Below, piece by piece: positions 36,559 through 45,740 of a DNA stretch of 64,000 nucleotides. A model generated the notes under the pieces. It made no database searches. It was not told the origin of the DNA and saw nothing but the letters and a program-made list of their open reading frames with translations. The translations under genes and the position numbers were made by a program. Numbering within the stretch: position 1 is the first letter of the stretch; every line of letters begins with the position of its first letter. The stretch covers positions 186,001-250,000 of the forward strand of contig NZ_BPIG01000004.1 of NCBI RefSeq assembly GCF_026003995.1, written 5' to 3'. This DNA comes from Tepidiforma sp. GTDB taxonomy: Bacteria; Chloroflexota; Dehalococcoidia; Tepidiformales; Tepidiformaceae.

Positions 36559-37227
36559 TTATGGAATCTTGACTTCCTGGCCGACCTGGAGGAGGCAATC
36601 GGCGGTCAGGCCGTTCGCCGCGATGAGCTGCTGGACCGTGACGCCGTAGCTGGCGGCGATGTCGGCGCAGGTATCGCCCGGTTTGACGACGTAGACCTTG
36701 CCGGAGGAACCCGATGACCCGCCGCTGGAGCGCGGGACGGTGGGCGTCGGCCGGACGGTCGGGTTCGAGGTGAGGCCGCCGGCGGTGCCGGTCACGGGCG
36801 TGGGCGTCGGGGCAGGGATGATGAGCGAATCGCCGACGCGGAGGTTATCGCAGGCGGCGGGGTTCGCCCTGATGAGGGCGTCGAGGCTGATGCCTTCGGC
36901 GGCGGCGATGGCGGAGCAGGTGTCGCCGGCTTTGACGGTGTAGGTCTTGCGCGGCGTGGCGGTGGCGGTGCCGCCGACAGGGGTGATGGCGGCCTGGCTG
37001 CCGCCCTCGAGGATGACCTGGTTGCCCTGGATGCGGTAGAGGACGGGGTTCTGCATCGGCGTGGCGGTCGGGACGCGCGCGGGGTCGGTGATGCGCTCGC
37101 CGGCGGCCGATTCGGGCTGGCCGCCGCCGCCGCAGGCCGCGGCAGCGAGGCCCGCGAGGAGCGCGGCTCCGGTGAGGAACGCGATGAGGCGGCTGGAGAG
37201 CGGGCGGCGCATGGACTCCATGCTCAT
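36559..37227 (-). CDS. Lipoprotein with two LysM domains
   Basis: 222 residues. A signal peptide with lipobox (LAAAACGGGG) anchors it. Two LysM modules (YTVKAGDTCSAIAAAEGIS at about 97-140 and YVVKPGDTCADIAASYGVT at about 178-222) flank a Thr/Pro/Ser-rich spacer. LysM binds glycan with N-acetylglucosamine, here probably cell-wall peptidoglycan. No catalytic domain is present. It is 13 bases after the M28 peptidase gene and probably in the same transcript. Confidence 0.87.
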   Translation of the reverse strand: MSMESMRRPLSSRLIAFLTGAALLAGLAAAACGGGGQPESAAGERITDPARVPTATPMQNPVLYRIQGNQVILEGGSQAAITPVGGTATATPRKTYTVKAGDTCSAIAAAEGISLDALIRANPAACDNLRVGDSLIIPAPTPTPVTGTAGGLTSNPTVRPTPTVPRSSGGSSGSSGKVYVVKPGDTCADIAASYGVTVQQLIAANGLTADCLLQVGQEVKIP

Positions 37228-37240
37228 GCCGGGCACCGGG

Positions 37241-38575
37241 TCAGTCAACCTCGCGCAGGAGGTCGCGGATGAGGAGGTAGGCCGCGTCGCCGACCCGGTC
37301 GAGGATGCTGCGGTCGATGGCGGCGGCAACGTCCTGCGGGGAGTGGATGGTCGAGAAGTCGCCCGAGGTGAAGAAGACGACCTCGACGCCGGCGTCGGCG
37401 AAGCTCATGTGGTCGCTGCCGGAATTGGGCGGCAGCTGCGAGGGGACCGCCTCGATGCCGGCGGCGCTGGCGAGCGCGATCGCGCGCGCAGCCGCGGGCG
37501 TATCGCCGATGACTTCGACCTGGCGGCCGATGCCGGTGACATCGAGGTTGACCATGTAGCGGGGGAGCTGGCCGGCGGCGCGGAGGCGTTCGACGAGGGC
37601 TTTGCTGCCGTGGAGGCCGGACTCCTCTGCGCCGAAGAGGGCGAAGCAGAGGCCCGGTTTCGGGCCGCCGAGGGCAAAGGCGCGGGCGAGTTCGAGCACG
37701 TTGGCGGTGCCGCTGGCGTTGTCGTTCGCGCCGGGCGCACCGGGGACCGTATCGAAGTGGCCGCCGACGATGATGGCGCACGAGGCGCTGCCGGGCGGCC
37801 GCGCGATGACGTTGTACGCCGGTGTGGCGCCGACGGTCGGGGGCGCCTCGATGGTCAGCGTTCGGCCGGCGCGGGCGGCCTCGAGGAGCGCGGCGCCGTC
37901 CTCCTGCGAAACCGAGACGACCGGGAAGCGGGCAGCCAGCGTGAGGTTGCCGGAGAAGGGGCCGGGCCGGTTGTTCACGACGATGAGCCCGAGAGCGCCG
38001 GCCGCGGCGACGTTTTCGTACTTGGTGCCGAAATTGAGGACGCCGCGCTCGGCGACGGCGATGCGGCCGGTGAGGTCGCGCCCGGCGATGCCGGCATCGT
38101 CGGCGAGGCCGACCTCGATGGCGGGGGCTTCGACGGTGCCGCCGGGGCTGCCGGCCATGGTCAGGGCTTCGATGGCGCGGCCGTCGAGGCGGACTTCGCC
38201 GACGCGGAACGGGTCGTTTTCGAAGGTGAACGGCATGCGTTCGACCTCGTAGCCGTAGGAGGCGAGCTGCGCTTCGAGGTACTCGACGGCGCGGAGCTCG
38301 GCGGGGGTGCCGGCGACGCGCGGCTCGCGGGCGAGGGCTTCGACGTGGGCGAAGGCGAGGTCGCCGTCGTGGCCTTCGGGGCCGGAGGCCTGCCCGCGCG
38401 GCGGCGTGACAGCCGGCTGGCCGGGCGGCGTGGCGGCGGCGGGGGAAGCCGGGGCCACGGGTGCCGGGGTGTCGGCCGGGGCGGCGGCCGGCGGTGCGTC
38501 ACTGGAGGAACAGGCGAGCGCGAGCAGCCCCAGGAAGGCGGGCGCGACGAGCGCGAACGGTGCGCGGCGAGTCAC
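37241..38575 (-). CDS. M28 family zinc aminopeptidase with PA domain, lipoprotein
   Basis: 444 residues. A lipobox (LLALACSSSD) and an Ala/Pro-rich linker precede the peptidase. Metal ligands lie in VGGHFDTVPGAPGANDNAS, AEESGLHG, YMVNLDV and SDHMSFAD with a C-terminal STIHSPQD. A protease-associated insert (about 150-235) lies between the N-terminal strand and the first metal ligands. It likely trims peptides outside the cell. TACCCT six bases before the GTG start suggests a leaderless message. Confidence 0.92.
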   Translation of the reverse strand: MTRRAPFALVAPAFLGLLALACSSSDAPPAAAPADTPAPVAPASPAAATPPGQPAVTPPRGQASGPEGHDGDLAFAHVEALAREPRVAGTPAELRAVEYLEAQLASYGYEVERMPFTFENDPFRVGEVRLDGRAIEALTMAGSPGGTVEAPAIEVGLADDAGIAGRDLTGRIAVAERGVLNFGTKYENVAAAGALGLIVVNNRPGPFSGNLTLAARFPVVSVSQEDGAALLEAARAGRTLTIEAPPTVGATPAYNVIARPPGSASCAIIVGGHFDTVPGAPGANDNASGTANVLELARAFALGGPKPGLCFALFGAEESGLHGSKALVERLRAAGQLPRYMVNLDVTGIGRQVEVIGDTPAAARAIALASAAGIEAVPSQLPPNSGSDHMSFADAGVEVVFFTSGDFSTIHSPQDVAAAIDRSILDRVGDAAYLLIRDLLREVD

Positions 38576-38581
38576 GTTCGC

Positions 38582-38587
38582 AGGGTA
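38582..38587 (-). promoter_or_regulatory. TACCCT -10-like box for M28 peptidase, leaderless spacing
   Basis: TACCCT on the minus strand ends six bases before the GTG at 38575, identical in sequence and spacing to the box upstream of ribD at 53681. Confidence 0.45.
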
Positions 38588-38620
38588 CGGGGAGGGCCCG
38601 TAAAGCGCGCGGGAAGGCGG

Positions 38621-39034
38621 TCAGCGGCGGCGGAAGGGGTTCTTGAAGCGGCTGCCCCGGTCGGGCGGGCCGTAGTCGATGTAGCGGTCCCGCCAAAAGA
38701 CCTGCCCCGGGCGGCCGCCGCGCACCGCGCCCGCGGGACGGCTGCGGAAGGAGAGGAGGAAGGCGGCGATGAAAATGACGACGCCGGCGAAGGAGAGCCA
38801 GATGAGCGGAGACCAGAACATCGCGAGAAAGAGGCCGGCGATCATGATGCCGGCGCCGGAAAGGAGCAGGGAGGCGGGGTTGACGGCGGGGAGGGACGGC
38901 TTCGGGAAGGAGCGGCGCTTCCTGCGCTGGCGGCGGCGCTCTTCGAGGGAGATCGGCTGGCGGCCGCCTTCGGGGAGCTCGTTTTCGAGCTTCGCAAGCA
39001 GCTCTTCGATCTCGCGCTCGATGCGGTCAGCCAT
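38621..39034 (-). CDS. Small two-helix membrane protein
   Basis: 137 residues. A charged N-terminal helix (IEREIEELLAKLENELPEGG), a basic stretch (RRRQRRKRRSF), two membrane helices (about 58-98) and a basic C-terminal tail ending in FRRR. No family recognised. A GGTGGAAG site and a TACGGT box (39044-39049) lie before the ATG. It may be a membrane-associated regulator or scaffold; nothing settles this. Confidence 0.65.
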   Translation of the reverse strand: MADRIEREIEELLAKLENELPEGGRQPISLEERRRQRRKRRSFPKPSLPAVNPASLLLSGAGIMIAGLFLAMFWSPLIWLSFAGVVIFIAAFLLSFRSRPAGAVRGGRPGQVFWRDRYIDYGPPDRGSRFKNPFRRR

Positions 39035-39083
39035 GACGCTTCCACCGTAGGACATTCGGCGGCGCGCGTCGATGGGTTCGCGG

Positions 39084-39707
39084 TCAAGAACCGGGTGCGG
39101 CGGGCTGCAGGACGGCGCGGACGCGGGGCAGGAGGAGGTCGACCCAGCGCGCGTACATCGCCGCGGAAGGATGGAGGCCGTCAGCCGCGAGGAGGGCCGG
39201 GTCGGCGGCGGCTTCGCGGGAGACCGCCGTGACGTCGAGCCACCCCGCGCCGGCAGCCTCCGCGGCGGCGCGGTTGACGGCGTTGAAGGCGTCGATCGCG
39301 GCCGCGATAGCGGCGCGGTCGCGGCCGGCCGCGAAGGGGGTGACGCCCCAGTCGGGAATCGAGAGCACGATGACGCGGCGGGCATCGCCGACGGCGAAGC
39401 TGACGGCGCGGCGGAGGAGGCTATCGATGCGCCCGCGGTAGGTGGCATCGGCCGGGAGGCCGCGGTACTGGTCGTTGACGCCGATGAGGAGGGTGACGAG
39501 GTCGTATGGGCCAGCCGGCGGGTCCGCGTCGATGGCGGCGGCGAGCTCGGCGGTGGTCCAGCCGGTCGTCGCGATGATGCGCGGCGGGTCGAGGTCGAGC
39601 CCTTCGGCGCGGAGACGGGCGGCGAGCTGCTCGGGCCAGCGCTCGTGCGAGGCGACGCCCTCGCCGATGGTGTAGGAATCGCCGAGGTGGAGGAGGCGGA
39701 GGGGCAC
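39084..39707 (-). CDS. SGNH/GDSL hydrolase
   Basis: About 207 residues. Block I LRLLHLGDSYTIGEG holds the nucleophile Ser, block III LIGVNDQYRGL the Asn, and block V DGLHPSAAMYARW the Asp-His pair. Such enzymes are lipases, esterases or carbohydrate deacetylases. There is no signal peptide with the GTG start chosen at 39707. An upstream start near 39758 would add 17 residues without obvious function. Confidence 0.87.
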   Translation of the reverse strand: MPLRLLHLGDSYTIGEGVASHERWPEQLAARLRAEGLDLDPPRIIATTGWTTAELAAAIDADPPAGPYDLVTLLIGVNDQYRGLPADATYRGRIDSLLRRAVSFAVGDARRVIVLSIPDWGVTPFAAGRDRAAIAAAIDAFNAVNRAAAEAAGAGWLDVTAVSREAAADPALLAADGLHPSAAMYARWVDLLLPRVRAVLQPAAPGS

Positions 39708-39787
39708 CGCTGGAATTTTCAGATATCCGACGGGAGATGTCGCCTTCGAACGACACACTCGTCAGTACCTTCGAGGGAGGCGAAGCA

Positions 39788-40000
39788 ATGACGAGCTACG
39801 GTAATGGCCGGGGCAAGTCGTTCGGTTCGCGGATAGCTGGAATCCTGCTGGGCCTGATCCTGACCTTCGTAACTCTAGGAATCCTGGGAACGCTAGCGGA
39901 CGTTGCTTACGCAGCCGGGCTTTGGCCGATCGGCGCAGTACTGCGAGTCGCGATGCTCGTCACATTTGGCGCCTGGCTCGTGAGCCTGTTCCGCTGGTAG
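39788..40000 (+). CDS. Small membrane protein with atypical base composition
   Basis: 70 residues with two membrane helices (about 14-36 and 44-66, GILLGLILTFVTLGILGTLA). Its codons (ggtaat, gtaactctagga, gcttacgca) are richer in A and T than any neighbour, hinting at recent acquisition or a poorly sampled region. A strong GAGGGAGG site is six bases before the ATG, so it is likely translated. It lies beside the indel-rich end of uvrC. Function unknown. Confidence 0.65.
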   Translation: MTSYGNGRGKSFGSRIAGILLGLILTFVTLGILGTLADVAYAAGLWPIGAVLRVAMLVTFGAWLVSLFRW

Positions 40001-40032
40001 TTTCGGCTGTTTGGCTGTTGGCAGGGGGCCAG

Positions 40033-41910
40033 TTAGAGCTCGGCTTTGACGCGCTCGGCGAGGGCGCGGGTGAAGCCGACGGTTGCGGCGATCTCGTCGA
40101 CGTCGGCTTCGCGGATGGCTTTGACGCTGCCGAACTTCTTGAGAAGCGCCTTCTTCCGCTTCGGGCCGATGCCGGGGATGGTGTCGAGCGCGCTCTGGAT
40201 GCTGGACTTGCCGCGGACCTGGCGGTGGAAGGTGATGGCGAAGCGGTGGGCTTCGTCGCGGATGCGCTGGACGAGGAACAGGGCTTCCGAGCCGCGCGGG
40301 AGGACGATCGGCTCGTCGTCCTCGGGGACGTAAGATCTCCTCGTGGCGCTTCGCGAGGCCGACGACCGGGATGTCGTGGACGCCGAGCTCCTGCATCGAC
40401 CTCGCGGGCGGCGTGTGAGCTGCCCCTTTGCCGCCGTCGATGATGACGAGGTCGGGGAGGTCCCAGGTGTCGGCGGCGGGCGCCGTGGATTCGCCCTCAT
40501 CGGCGCGGCAGCGGCGGCGGTGCGGGCGTGGCGGCCGAAGCGGCGGCGGAGCACCTCCTGCCATGGTCGCGAAGTCGTTCGCGCCCTGGACGGTCTTCAC
40601 GCGGAAGCGGCCGGTACTGGTTCGGCGCCGGGCTGGCCATCGACGAAGACGACCATGCTGGAGACGGGGCTGGCGCCCTGGATGTTCGAGTTGTCGTAGC
40701 ACTCGATGCGGCGGGGGACGGCAGGCAGCGAGAGCTCTTCGCGGAGCTGGTCGAGCGCCTGCTCGGTCTTGCTGGCGTCGGCCAGCCAGCGGACGCGCGC
40801 GAGGGCGAGGGCTTCGCGGGCGTTTTCGGCGGCGAGGTCGACGAGGCGGCGCTTTTCGCCGCGGGCGGGGACCCGGACTTCGACGCGGGCGCCGCGCTTT
40901 TCGGTGAGGAGGGCTTCGATGGCGGCGCGGTCGTCGGGCTCGAGCGGAACGGCGACGAGCTTCGGGGTGTACTGGGCGCCCTCGTAGTACTGGAGGAGGA
41001 AGTTGGCGAGGACGGCGGCGTCGGACTCGTCGCGGACGCCGGCGAGCATGAAGCTGTCGCGGCCGATCATCTGGGTGCCGCGGATGAAGAAGACCTGCAC
41101 GCAGGCGTCGTCGCCGTCGCGGGCGAGGCCGAAGACGTCGGCGTCCTCGTGGCGGGTGGTGGCGACGTGCTGGCGCTCGACGGTGCGCTCGATGGCGCGG
41201 AGCTGGTCGCGGAGCTGGGCCGCGCGTTCGAACTCGAGGCGCTCGGCGGCTTCGTCCATCTGGGCGCGGAGCCGGCGGAGGACGTCGTCGGCCTTGCCTT
41301 CGAGGAAGAGGATGACCTGCTGGATGACCTCGTCGTATTCCTCTTTCGTGCAGTAGGCGGTGCAGGGCGCGATGCAGCGCTTGATGTAGTAGTCGAGGCA
41401 GGGGCGCGGGTCGCGGCCGGTGATCTCCTTGGTGCAGGAGCGCCAGGGGAAGAGCTTCTTGGTGAGGTCGAGCGCGGCGCGGACGGACCCGGCGCTGGCG
41501 TAGGGGCCGAAGTACCGGGCCCCGTCGTTTTCGATGCGGCGGGTGATGGTGACGCGGGGCCAGGGGTTCTGGAGGTCGATCTTCAGGTAGGGGTACCGCT
41601 TGTCGTCCTTGAGGCGGATGTTGAAGAAGGGCTGGTGGCGCTTGATGAGGGTGGCCTCGAGGAGGAGGGCCTCGCCGGGGTTGGAGACGACGATGTACTC
41701 GAAATCGTCGACCTGTTCGCGGAGGGCGCGGGTTTTCGGCTCGAGGCCGTGGGGTGAGCCGAAGTAGGAGCGGACGCGGTCGCGGAGCTTCGCGGCTTTG
41801 CCGACGTAGATCACTTCGCCGGCGGCGTTGCGCATGATGTAGACGCCGGGCCGGGCCGGGAGCGCGGCGAGCTGTTTCCGCAGCTTTTCGGAGATAGTGG
41901 AGGAGGCCAC
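40033..41910 (-). pseudogene. uvrC: Excinuclease subunit UvrC, broken by a cluster of indels
   Basis: The 5' 435 codons are intact: GIY-YIG nuclease (GVYIMRNAAGEVIYVGKAAK), a cysteine cluster (CLDYYIKRCIAPCTAYC) and the UVR motif (ERLEFERAAQLRDQLRAIE). The RNase H-like incision domain starts intact (ECYDNSNIQGAS). From about 40628 to 40332 the homologous pieces RFRVKTVQGANDF, EVLRRRFGR, LPDLVIIDGGKG, MQELGVHDIPVVGLAKRHEE and YVPEDDEPIVLPRG fall in alternating frames, needing at least six small indels. The remaining (HhH)2 end is intact (DTIPGIGPKRKKALLKKFGS). Total span fits a normal about 620-residue UvrC. Error-prone sequence or true decay are both possible. Confidence 0.88.
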
Positions 41911-41916
41911 GGTTCC

Positions 41917-41922
41917 AGTGTA
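41917..41922 (-). promoter_or_regulatory. TACACT -10 box for uvrC, leaderless spacing
   Basis: TACACT on the minus strand ends six bases before the GTG at 41910. It is identical to the hisH arrangement. Confidence 0.45.
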
Positions 41923-41938
41923 GCGAGGGGCCGCGGCT

Positions 41939-42868
41939 TCAGAGGATGCCGAGGAGTTCGAGGGCGGAGCGGGCGGCGAGGCGGTGGAGCTCGACCCGGC
42001 GCTCGAGGGGCTGGTCGAGCTGGCCCATCTCGACGAGGACGGGCGTGAGACCGGGCACGTGGCCGCCGGCGGCGAGGGAGCTGCGGCCGCGGTTCGGCTG
42101 GCCGGCGGGGACCGGCGTCGCGGGGCGCCCGAAGCGCGTGCCGTCGCGGACGATCATCTGCTCGCGGCGGGAGACGAGCGGGTTCATGCGGTCGGCGAGC
42201 TGCTGACCGAAGGCGGACTGGAGGGGGCCGGGCCCGACGGTGATGGTCTGGCCGAGGGCGCCGGTGCCGGTGCCAGGGAGCTCGGCGTAGAAGGCCCACG
42301 ATTCGTGGAGGTCGAGCAGGAGGCTCACGGAGTGCTCGCGGGCGGCTTCGAGGATGTGAAAGGCCGTCCGCTCCATCGCGAGGGGGCTCGCCGGGTCGCC
42401 GGGGTAGAGGCGGTTGAGGTCGCCGATGTCGTCGAAGGTGCGGACGAAGGCAGCGATGGCGGTGACGTTGGCGCGGGGGAGGACGAGGAGGGTGCCGGCG
42501 GCGGGCTGCCAGGCGGCGATGTCGTCGGCGGCGAGCCAGGCGCCGGGCTCGTTGCCGTGGACCCCGCCGAGGACGAAGGCCGCCGGGCCGGCGACGCCGG
42601 AGTGATGGATGAGGAGCGCGGTTTCGTGGGGCGTGCCGGGCATGAGGAGCCGGGTCTCGGTGCCGCGGGGAGTGGGTGTGGGGGTCGGGGTGGGCGATGG
42701 CGGGGGCGGCACTGCCGTCGAGAGCGCGGCGCTGGACGTTCCAGCCGGATCGGCGGCATCCGCGGGCGGCGGCCCGGGCACGGGGCTGGCGCCGCCGCGG
42801 CAGGCGGCGAAGAGACCGGCAGCCGGGAGCGCGGCGAGGAGGCGGCGGCGAGTGAGCATCCGCGCCAT
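41939..42868 (-). CDS. Secreted succinylglutamate desuccinylase/aspartoacylase-like metallohydrolase
   Basis: 309 residues. A signal with three arginines (LTRRRLLAALPAAGLFAACRG) and a Cys suggests a Tat-type lipoprotein. After a Pro/Thr linker (PPPPSPTPTPTPTPRG), the zinc ligands appear in FVLGGVHGNEPGAWLA and LLLDLHESW. The M14-like fold fits the AstE/aspartoacylase group, probably a peptidase-like or amidase role outside the cell. TATGCT is six bases before the ATG. Confidence 0.75.
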   Translation of the reverse strand: MARMLTRRRLLAALPAAGLFAACRGGASPVPGPPPADAADPAGTSSAALSTAVPPPPSPTPTPTPTPRGTETRLLMPGTPHETALLIHHSGVAGPAAFVLGGVHGNEPGAWLAADDIAAWQPAAGTLLVLPRANVTAIAAFVRTFDDIGDLNRLYPGDPASPLAMERTAFHILEAAREHSVSLLLDLHESWAFYAELPGTGTGALGQTITVGPGPLQSAFGQQLADRMNPLVSRREQMIVRDGTRFGRPATPVPAGQPNRGRSSLAAGGHVPGLTPVLVEMGQLDQPLERRVELHRLAARSALELLGIL

Positions 42869-42874
42869 GGGGGC

Positions 42875-42880
42875 AGCATA
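42875..42880 (-). promoter_or_regulatory. TATGCT -10 box, leaderless spacing
   Basis: TATGCT on the minus strand ends six bases before the ATG at 42868. Confidence 0.45.
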
Positions 42881-42918
42881 CGGCCCGCTTCGAGGAGGCG
42901 GGGTAAAGCGGAGCCGGC

Positions 42919-43569
42919 TCAGGGCGTCGGGGCAGCGCCGAGGGCGGCGGTGACCTGCGCGTCGGTCACATGGGGGAAGCTTCGGTACCAGAGGCCGACG
43001 GCGTAGAACGGGTCGGGCGTGCGGAGGGCGAGGCATTCGATGCCGGGGTAGCGGGCCGCGAGCTCGTCGCAGGCGCCGGGCGGCGCGACGGGCACCGCGA
43101 CGACGATGCGGGCCGCCCCGAGGGCCTGGACGGCTTCTATGGCGGCGCGCATGGAGGCGCCGGTCGCGAGGCCGTCGTCGACGAGGACGGCCGTGCGGCC
43201 CCGGAGATCGAGCGGGGGCCGGCCGGCGCGGTAGGCAGCTTCGCGGCGTTCGAGTTCGGCCTGCTCCTCGCCGGCGACGGCGTCGACCTGGGCCGGGGTG
43301 AGCTGGAGTTCGGCGACGACGTCGGGGTTGAGGACGCGGATGCCGCGGGCGATGGCGCCGAAGGCGAGCTCGGGCTGGCCGGGCACGCCGAGCTTGCGGA
43401 CGACGAGGACATCGAGCGGGAGCCCGAGGGCGCGGGCGGCCTCGGCGGCGACGATGACACCGCCGCGCGCGAGGCCGAGGAGGACGGCATCGGGCGGGAG
43501 GCCGAGGCGCCGGAGCGCCTCCCCGAGGGCGCGCCCGGCCTCACGGCGGTCGGCGAAGCGTTCGGCCAT
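42919..43569 (-). CDS. Phosphoribosyltransferase-domain protein
   Basis: 216 residues. The PRPP-binding motif is AVLVDDGLATGASMRAAI, and GLARGGVIVAAEAARALGLP forms the N-terminal part of the fold. This group is often annotated as a predicted phosphoribosyltransferase of unknown base specificity. A CACACT sequence six bases before the ATG is a one-base variant of the leaderless box. Confidence 0.85.
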   Translation of the reverse strand: MAERFADRREAGRALGEALRRLGLPPDAVLLGLARGGVIVAAEAARALGLPLDVLVVRKLGVPGQPELAFGAIARGIRVLNPDVVAELQLTPAQVDAVAGEEQAELERREAAYRAGRPPLDLRGRTAVLVDDGLATGASMRAAIEAVQALGAARIVVAVPVAPPGACDELAARYPGIECLALRTPDPFYAVGLWYRSFPHVTDAQVTAALGAAPTP

Positions 43570-43645
43570 GCGGGGAGTGTGCGCGGGCGCCGCGGGTGCG
43601 TCGAGGTGCGGACGGCGCGGCTTTGGCGGGCCGGCGGGCCGGGGT

Positions 43646-43861
43646 TCAGTCGGCGAGGACGCCTTTCGCGGCGAGGCGGGTGCGCAGCTCGTCGAGGGAG
43701 GGGATGGGCTTGCCGTCGAGGCTGTCGATGGCGTCGATCACGTCATCGGAGAAGTCGCCGGTGAAGGCGATTTCGAGGAGGTCGGAGCGGTCGGGCTGGA
43801 GGCCCTGCTCGAAGAGGGGGCCGGCGAGGCGGACGATTTCGTTCCAGGATGCTGCGGGCAC
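43646..43861 (-). CDS. Small protein of unknown function, possibly DUF2795-like
   Basis: 71 residues from a GTG at 43861. RSDLLEIAFTGDFSDDVIDA and LDGKPIPSLDELRTRLAAKG suggest two or three helices resembling DUF2795 proteins, but the match is weak. GGAG lies before the start. It sits between nuoB and the phosphoribosyltransferase on the same strand. Confidence 0.5.
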   Translation of the reverse strand: MPAASWNEIVRLAGPLFEQGLQPDRSDLLEIAFTGDFSDDVIDAIDSLDGKPIPSLDELRTRLAAKGVLAD

Positions 43862-43926
43862 GGGCGGTCTCCGGGTGGTGATAGGACCGCGTGGGGAGCC
43901 ACCCGGTCGATGCAGGACGGACGGGG

Positions 43927-44592
43927 TCAGCGGCCGCCGAAGGCGTCGCCCTCGAGCGGGCGGTCGTAATCGATGTAGGGCGGCCAGAGGGATTCGAGCT
44001 CTTTGCGGATGGGGTCGCCCTCGGGGAGGTAGCGCTGGAACTGCGGCTCGACGTCGCGCCGGACCCAGCCCTTGCCGATGGTGTCCTTCTTGATCTTGTC
44101 CTGGAGGAGCATGAGCCCGGTCAGGAGGGATTCGGGGCGGGGCGGGCAGCCGGGGACGTAGACGTCGACCGGCAGGAGGGTGTTGACGCCGGGCGTGACG
44201 CTGTAGGCGTAGGCGAAGGGGCCGCCCATGATGGCGCAGCCGCCCATGGCGAGGGCCCACTTGGGCTCGGGCATCTGGAGCCAGATGCGGCGGACGGCGG
44301 GGGCCATCTTCCAGGTGACGGTGCCGGGCACGATGAGGAGGTCGGCCTGGCGGGGCGAGGCGCGGAAGATCTCAGCGCCGAAGCGGGCGATGTCGTACCG
44401 CGGGGCGGCGGTGGCGATCATCTCCATGGCGCAGCAGGCGAGGCCGAACATGCAGGGCCAGAGCGACGAGCTGCGGGCCCAGTTGAGCACCTGGTCGACG
44501 CTCGTGACGAGGATGTTCTGCTGGACTTCCTGCTCGACGTCGCTCTCGGTGCGCAGGGGCAGGGGCTGGTAGACCTTGTTCGGCTGTGCCAT
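43927..44592 (-). CDS. nuoB: NADH-quinone oxidoreductase subunit B (isolated)
   Basis: 221 residues. The tandem Cys pair (Cys53-Cys54, [10 protein letters not shown]) with later cysteines in [10 protein letters not shown] and [13 protein letters not shown] are the N2 [4Fe-4S] ligands of complex [21 protein letters not shown] is typical. No other nuo gene is in this window, so it is either a detached subunit or a NuoB paralog of a related hydrogenase-like complex. TAGACT lies nine bases before the ATG. Confidence 0.9.
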   Translation of the reverse strand: MAQPNKVYQPLPLRTESDVEQEVQQNILVTSVDQVLNWARSSSLWPCMFGLACCAMEMIATAAPRYDIARFGAEIFRASPRQADLLIVPGTVTWKMAPAVRRIWLQMPEPKWALAMGGCAIMGGPFAYAYSVTPGVNTLLPVDVYVPGCPPRPESLLTGLMLLQDKIKKDTIGKGWVRRDVEPQFQRYLPEGDPIRKELESLWPPYIDYDRPLEGDAFGGR

Positions 44593-44601
44593 CGCTCGTG
44601 C

Positions 44602-44607
44602 AGTCTA
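44602..44607 (-). promoter_or_regulatory. TAGACT -10-like box for nuoB
   Basis: TAGACT on the minus strand ends nine bases before the nuoB ATG at 44592. Confidence 0.35.
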
Positions 44608-44651
44608 TCACAAAGGGGGTGCGGCCCGCGTGAGCGGGTGCTCCCGGTCAG

Positions 44652-44852
44652 CTAGCGGCGGATGAAGGACTGGCCGTCGTTGATCGGCTCGTCGATGAAG
44701 ATGTCGCCGTTGCGGATCTTGATGTTGTAGCCGCAATCGGGGTTGGTGCAGACCCACGCTTTGAAGTGGATGGGCGCGCCCTGGCTGCCGAAATCGGAGA
44801 AGGGCACGAGATCCCCGTAATCACATTTGCGGCATTTCGGAAACTGATACAT
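44652..44852 (-). CDS. Zinc-ribbon small protein
   Basis: 66 residues with a CRKC pair near the N-terminus and CTNPDC in the middle, a four-cysteine zinc ribbon (CRKCDYGDLVPFSDFG, WVCTNPDCGYNIKIRNG). Family not recognised. A very strong GGGGGAGGAAAGGG site and an upstream TAGTAT suggest high expression. It lies upstream of nuoB on the same strand. Confidence 0.7.
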   Translation of the reverse strand: MYQFPKCRKCDYGDLVPFSDFGSQGAPIHFKAWVCTNPDCGYNIKIRNGDIFIDEPINDGQSFIRR

Positions 44853-44951
44853 CCCTTTCCTCCCCCAAAGTCGGGGATACTATGGCACGGCTGTCGGAAG
44901 GAGCAAGAGGAGGGAACGGGGAACCGGGAACAGGCAACCGGGAAACGAAGG

Positions 44952-45740
44952 TCAGGGGCGGCTGACGCGGCGGAGGAACTGGCGGGCGCGCTCGGTGGCA
45001 GGCGCGGAGAAGAACTGCGCGGGCGGCGCTTCCTCCTGGATGACGCCCTCGTCCATGAAGATGATGCGCCGGGCGGCCTCGGCGGCGAAGCCCATCTCGT
45101 GGGTGACGGCGATCATGGTCATCCCGGCGGCGGCGAGGTCGCGCATGACAGCGAGCACCTCACCGACGAGTTCGGGGTCGAGCGCGCTGGTGGCTTCGTC
45201 GAAGAGCATGAGGCGGGGCTGCATGGCGAGGGCGCGGGCGATGGCGACGCGCTGCTGCTGGCCGCCGGAGAGCTGGGCCGGGTAGGCATCGAGCTTGCTG
45301 CCGAGACCGACCCGTTCGAGGACGGCGGCGGCGCGCTGGCGGGCTTCATCACGGGAGAGGCCGAGGACGTGGACCGGGGCCTCCATCACGTTGCCGAGGG
45401 CGGTGAGGTGGGGGAAGAGGTTGAACCGCTGGAAGACCATGCCGATGCGGGCGCGGACCCGGGCGATCTCGGCCTCCGGGGCTTCGACGAGGCGGCCGCC
45501 CTTGTCGCGGTAGCCGACGAGGCGGCCTTCGAACAGGACACGGCCGCTGTCGACGCGTTCGAGGTGGTTGATGCAGCGGAGGAGGGTGGACTTGCCGGAG
45601 CCGGACGGGCCGAGGATGGCGACGACTTCGCCCTCGGCGACGCTCATGGTGATGCCGCGAAGGACTTCGGTGCGGCCGAACCGCTTGTGGACGTCTTCGA
45701 GCTGGAGGAGCGGGCCGGGCGCCGGGTCGGTCATAGTCAT
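44952..45740 (-). CDS. Polar amino-acid ABC transporter ATP-binding protein
   Basis: 262 residues. Walker [10 protein letters not shown], signature [15 protein letters not shown], Walker [14 protein letters not shown] and switch His in AVTHEMGFA place it with GlnQ/HisP importers. The ATG overlaps the permease stop as ATGA; a second ATG lies two codons on. Last gene of the transporter operon. Substrate specificity cannot be read from the sequence. Confidence 0.94.
   Translation of the reverse strand: MTMTDPAPGPLLQLEDVHKRFGRTEVLRGITMSVAEGEVVAILGPSGSGKSTLLRCINHLERVDSGRVLFEGRLVGYRDKGGRLVEAPEAEIARVRARIGMVFQRFNLFPHLTALGNVMEAPVHVLGLSRDEARQRAAAVLERVGLGSKLDAYPAQLSGGQQQRVAIARALAMQPRLMLFDEATSALDPELVGEVLAVMRDLAAAGMTMIAVTHEMGFAAEAARRIIFMDEGVIQEEAPPAQFFSAPATERARQFLRRVSRP

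Noticed and set aside
40332..40630. Several programmed frameshifts in uvrC
   Set aside because: Six or more recoding events in 300 bases have no precedent and no stimulatory signals are seen; error or decay is more likely.
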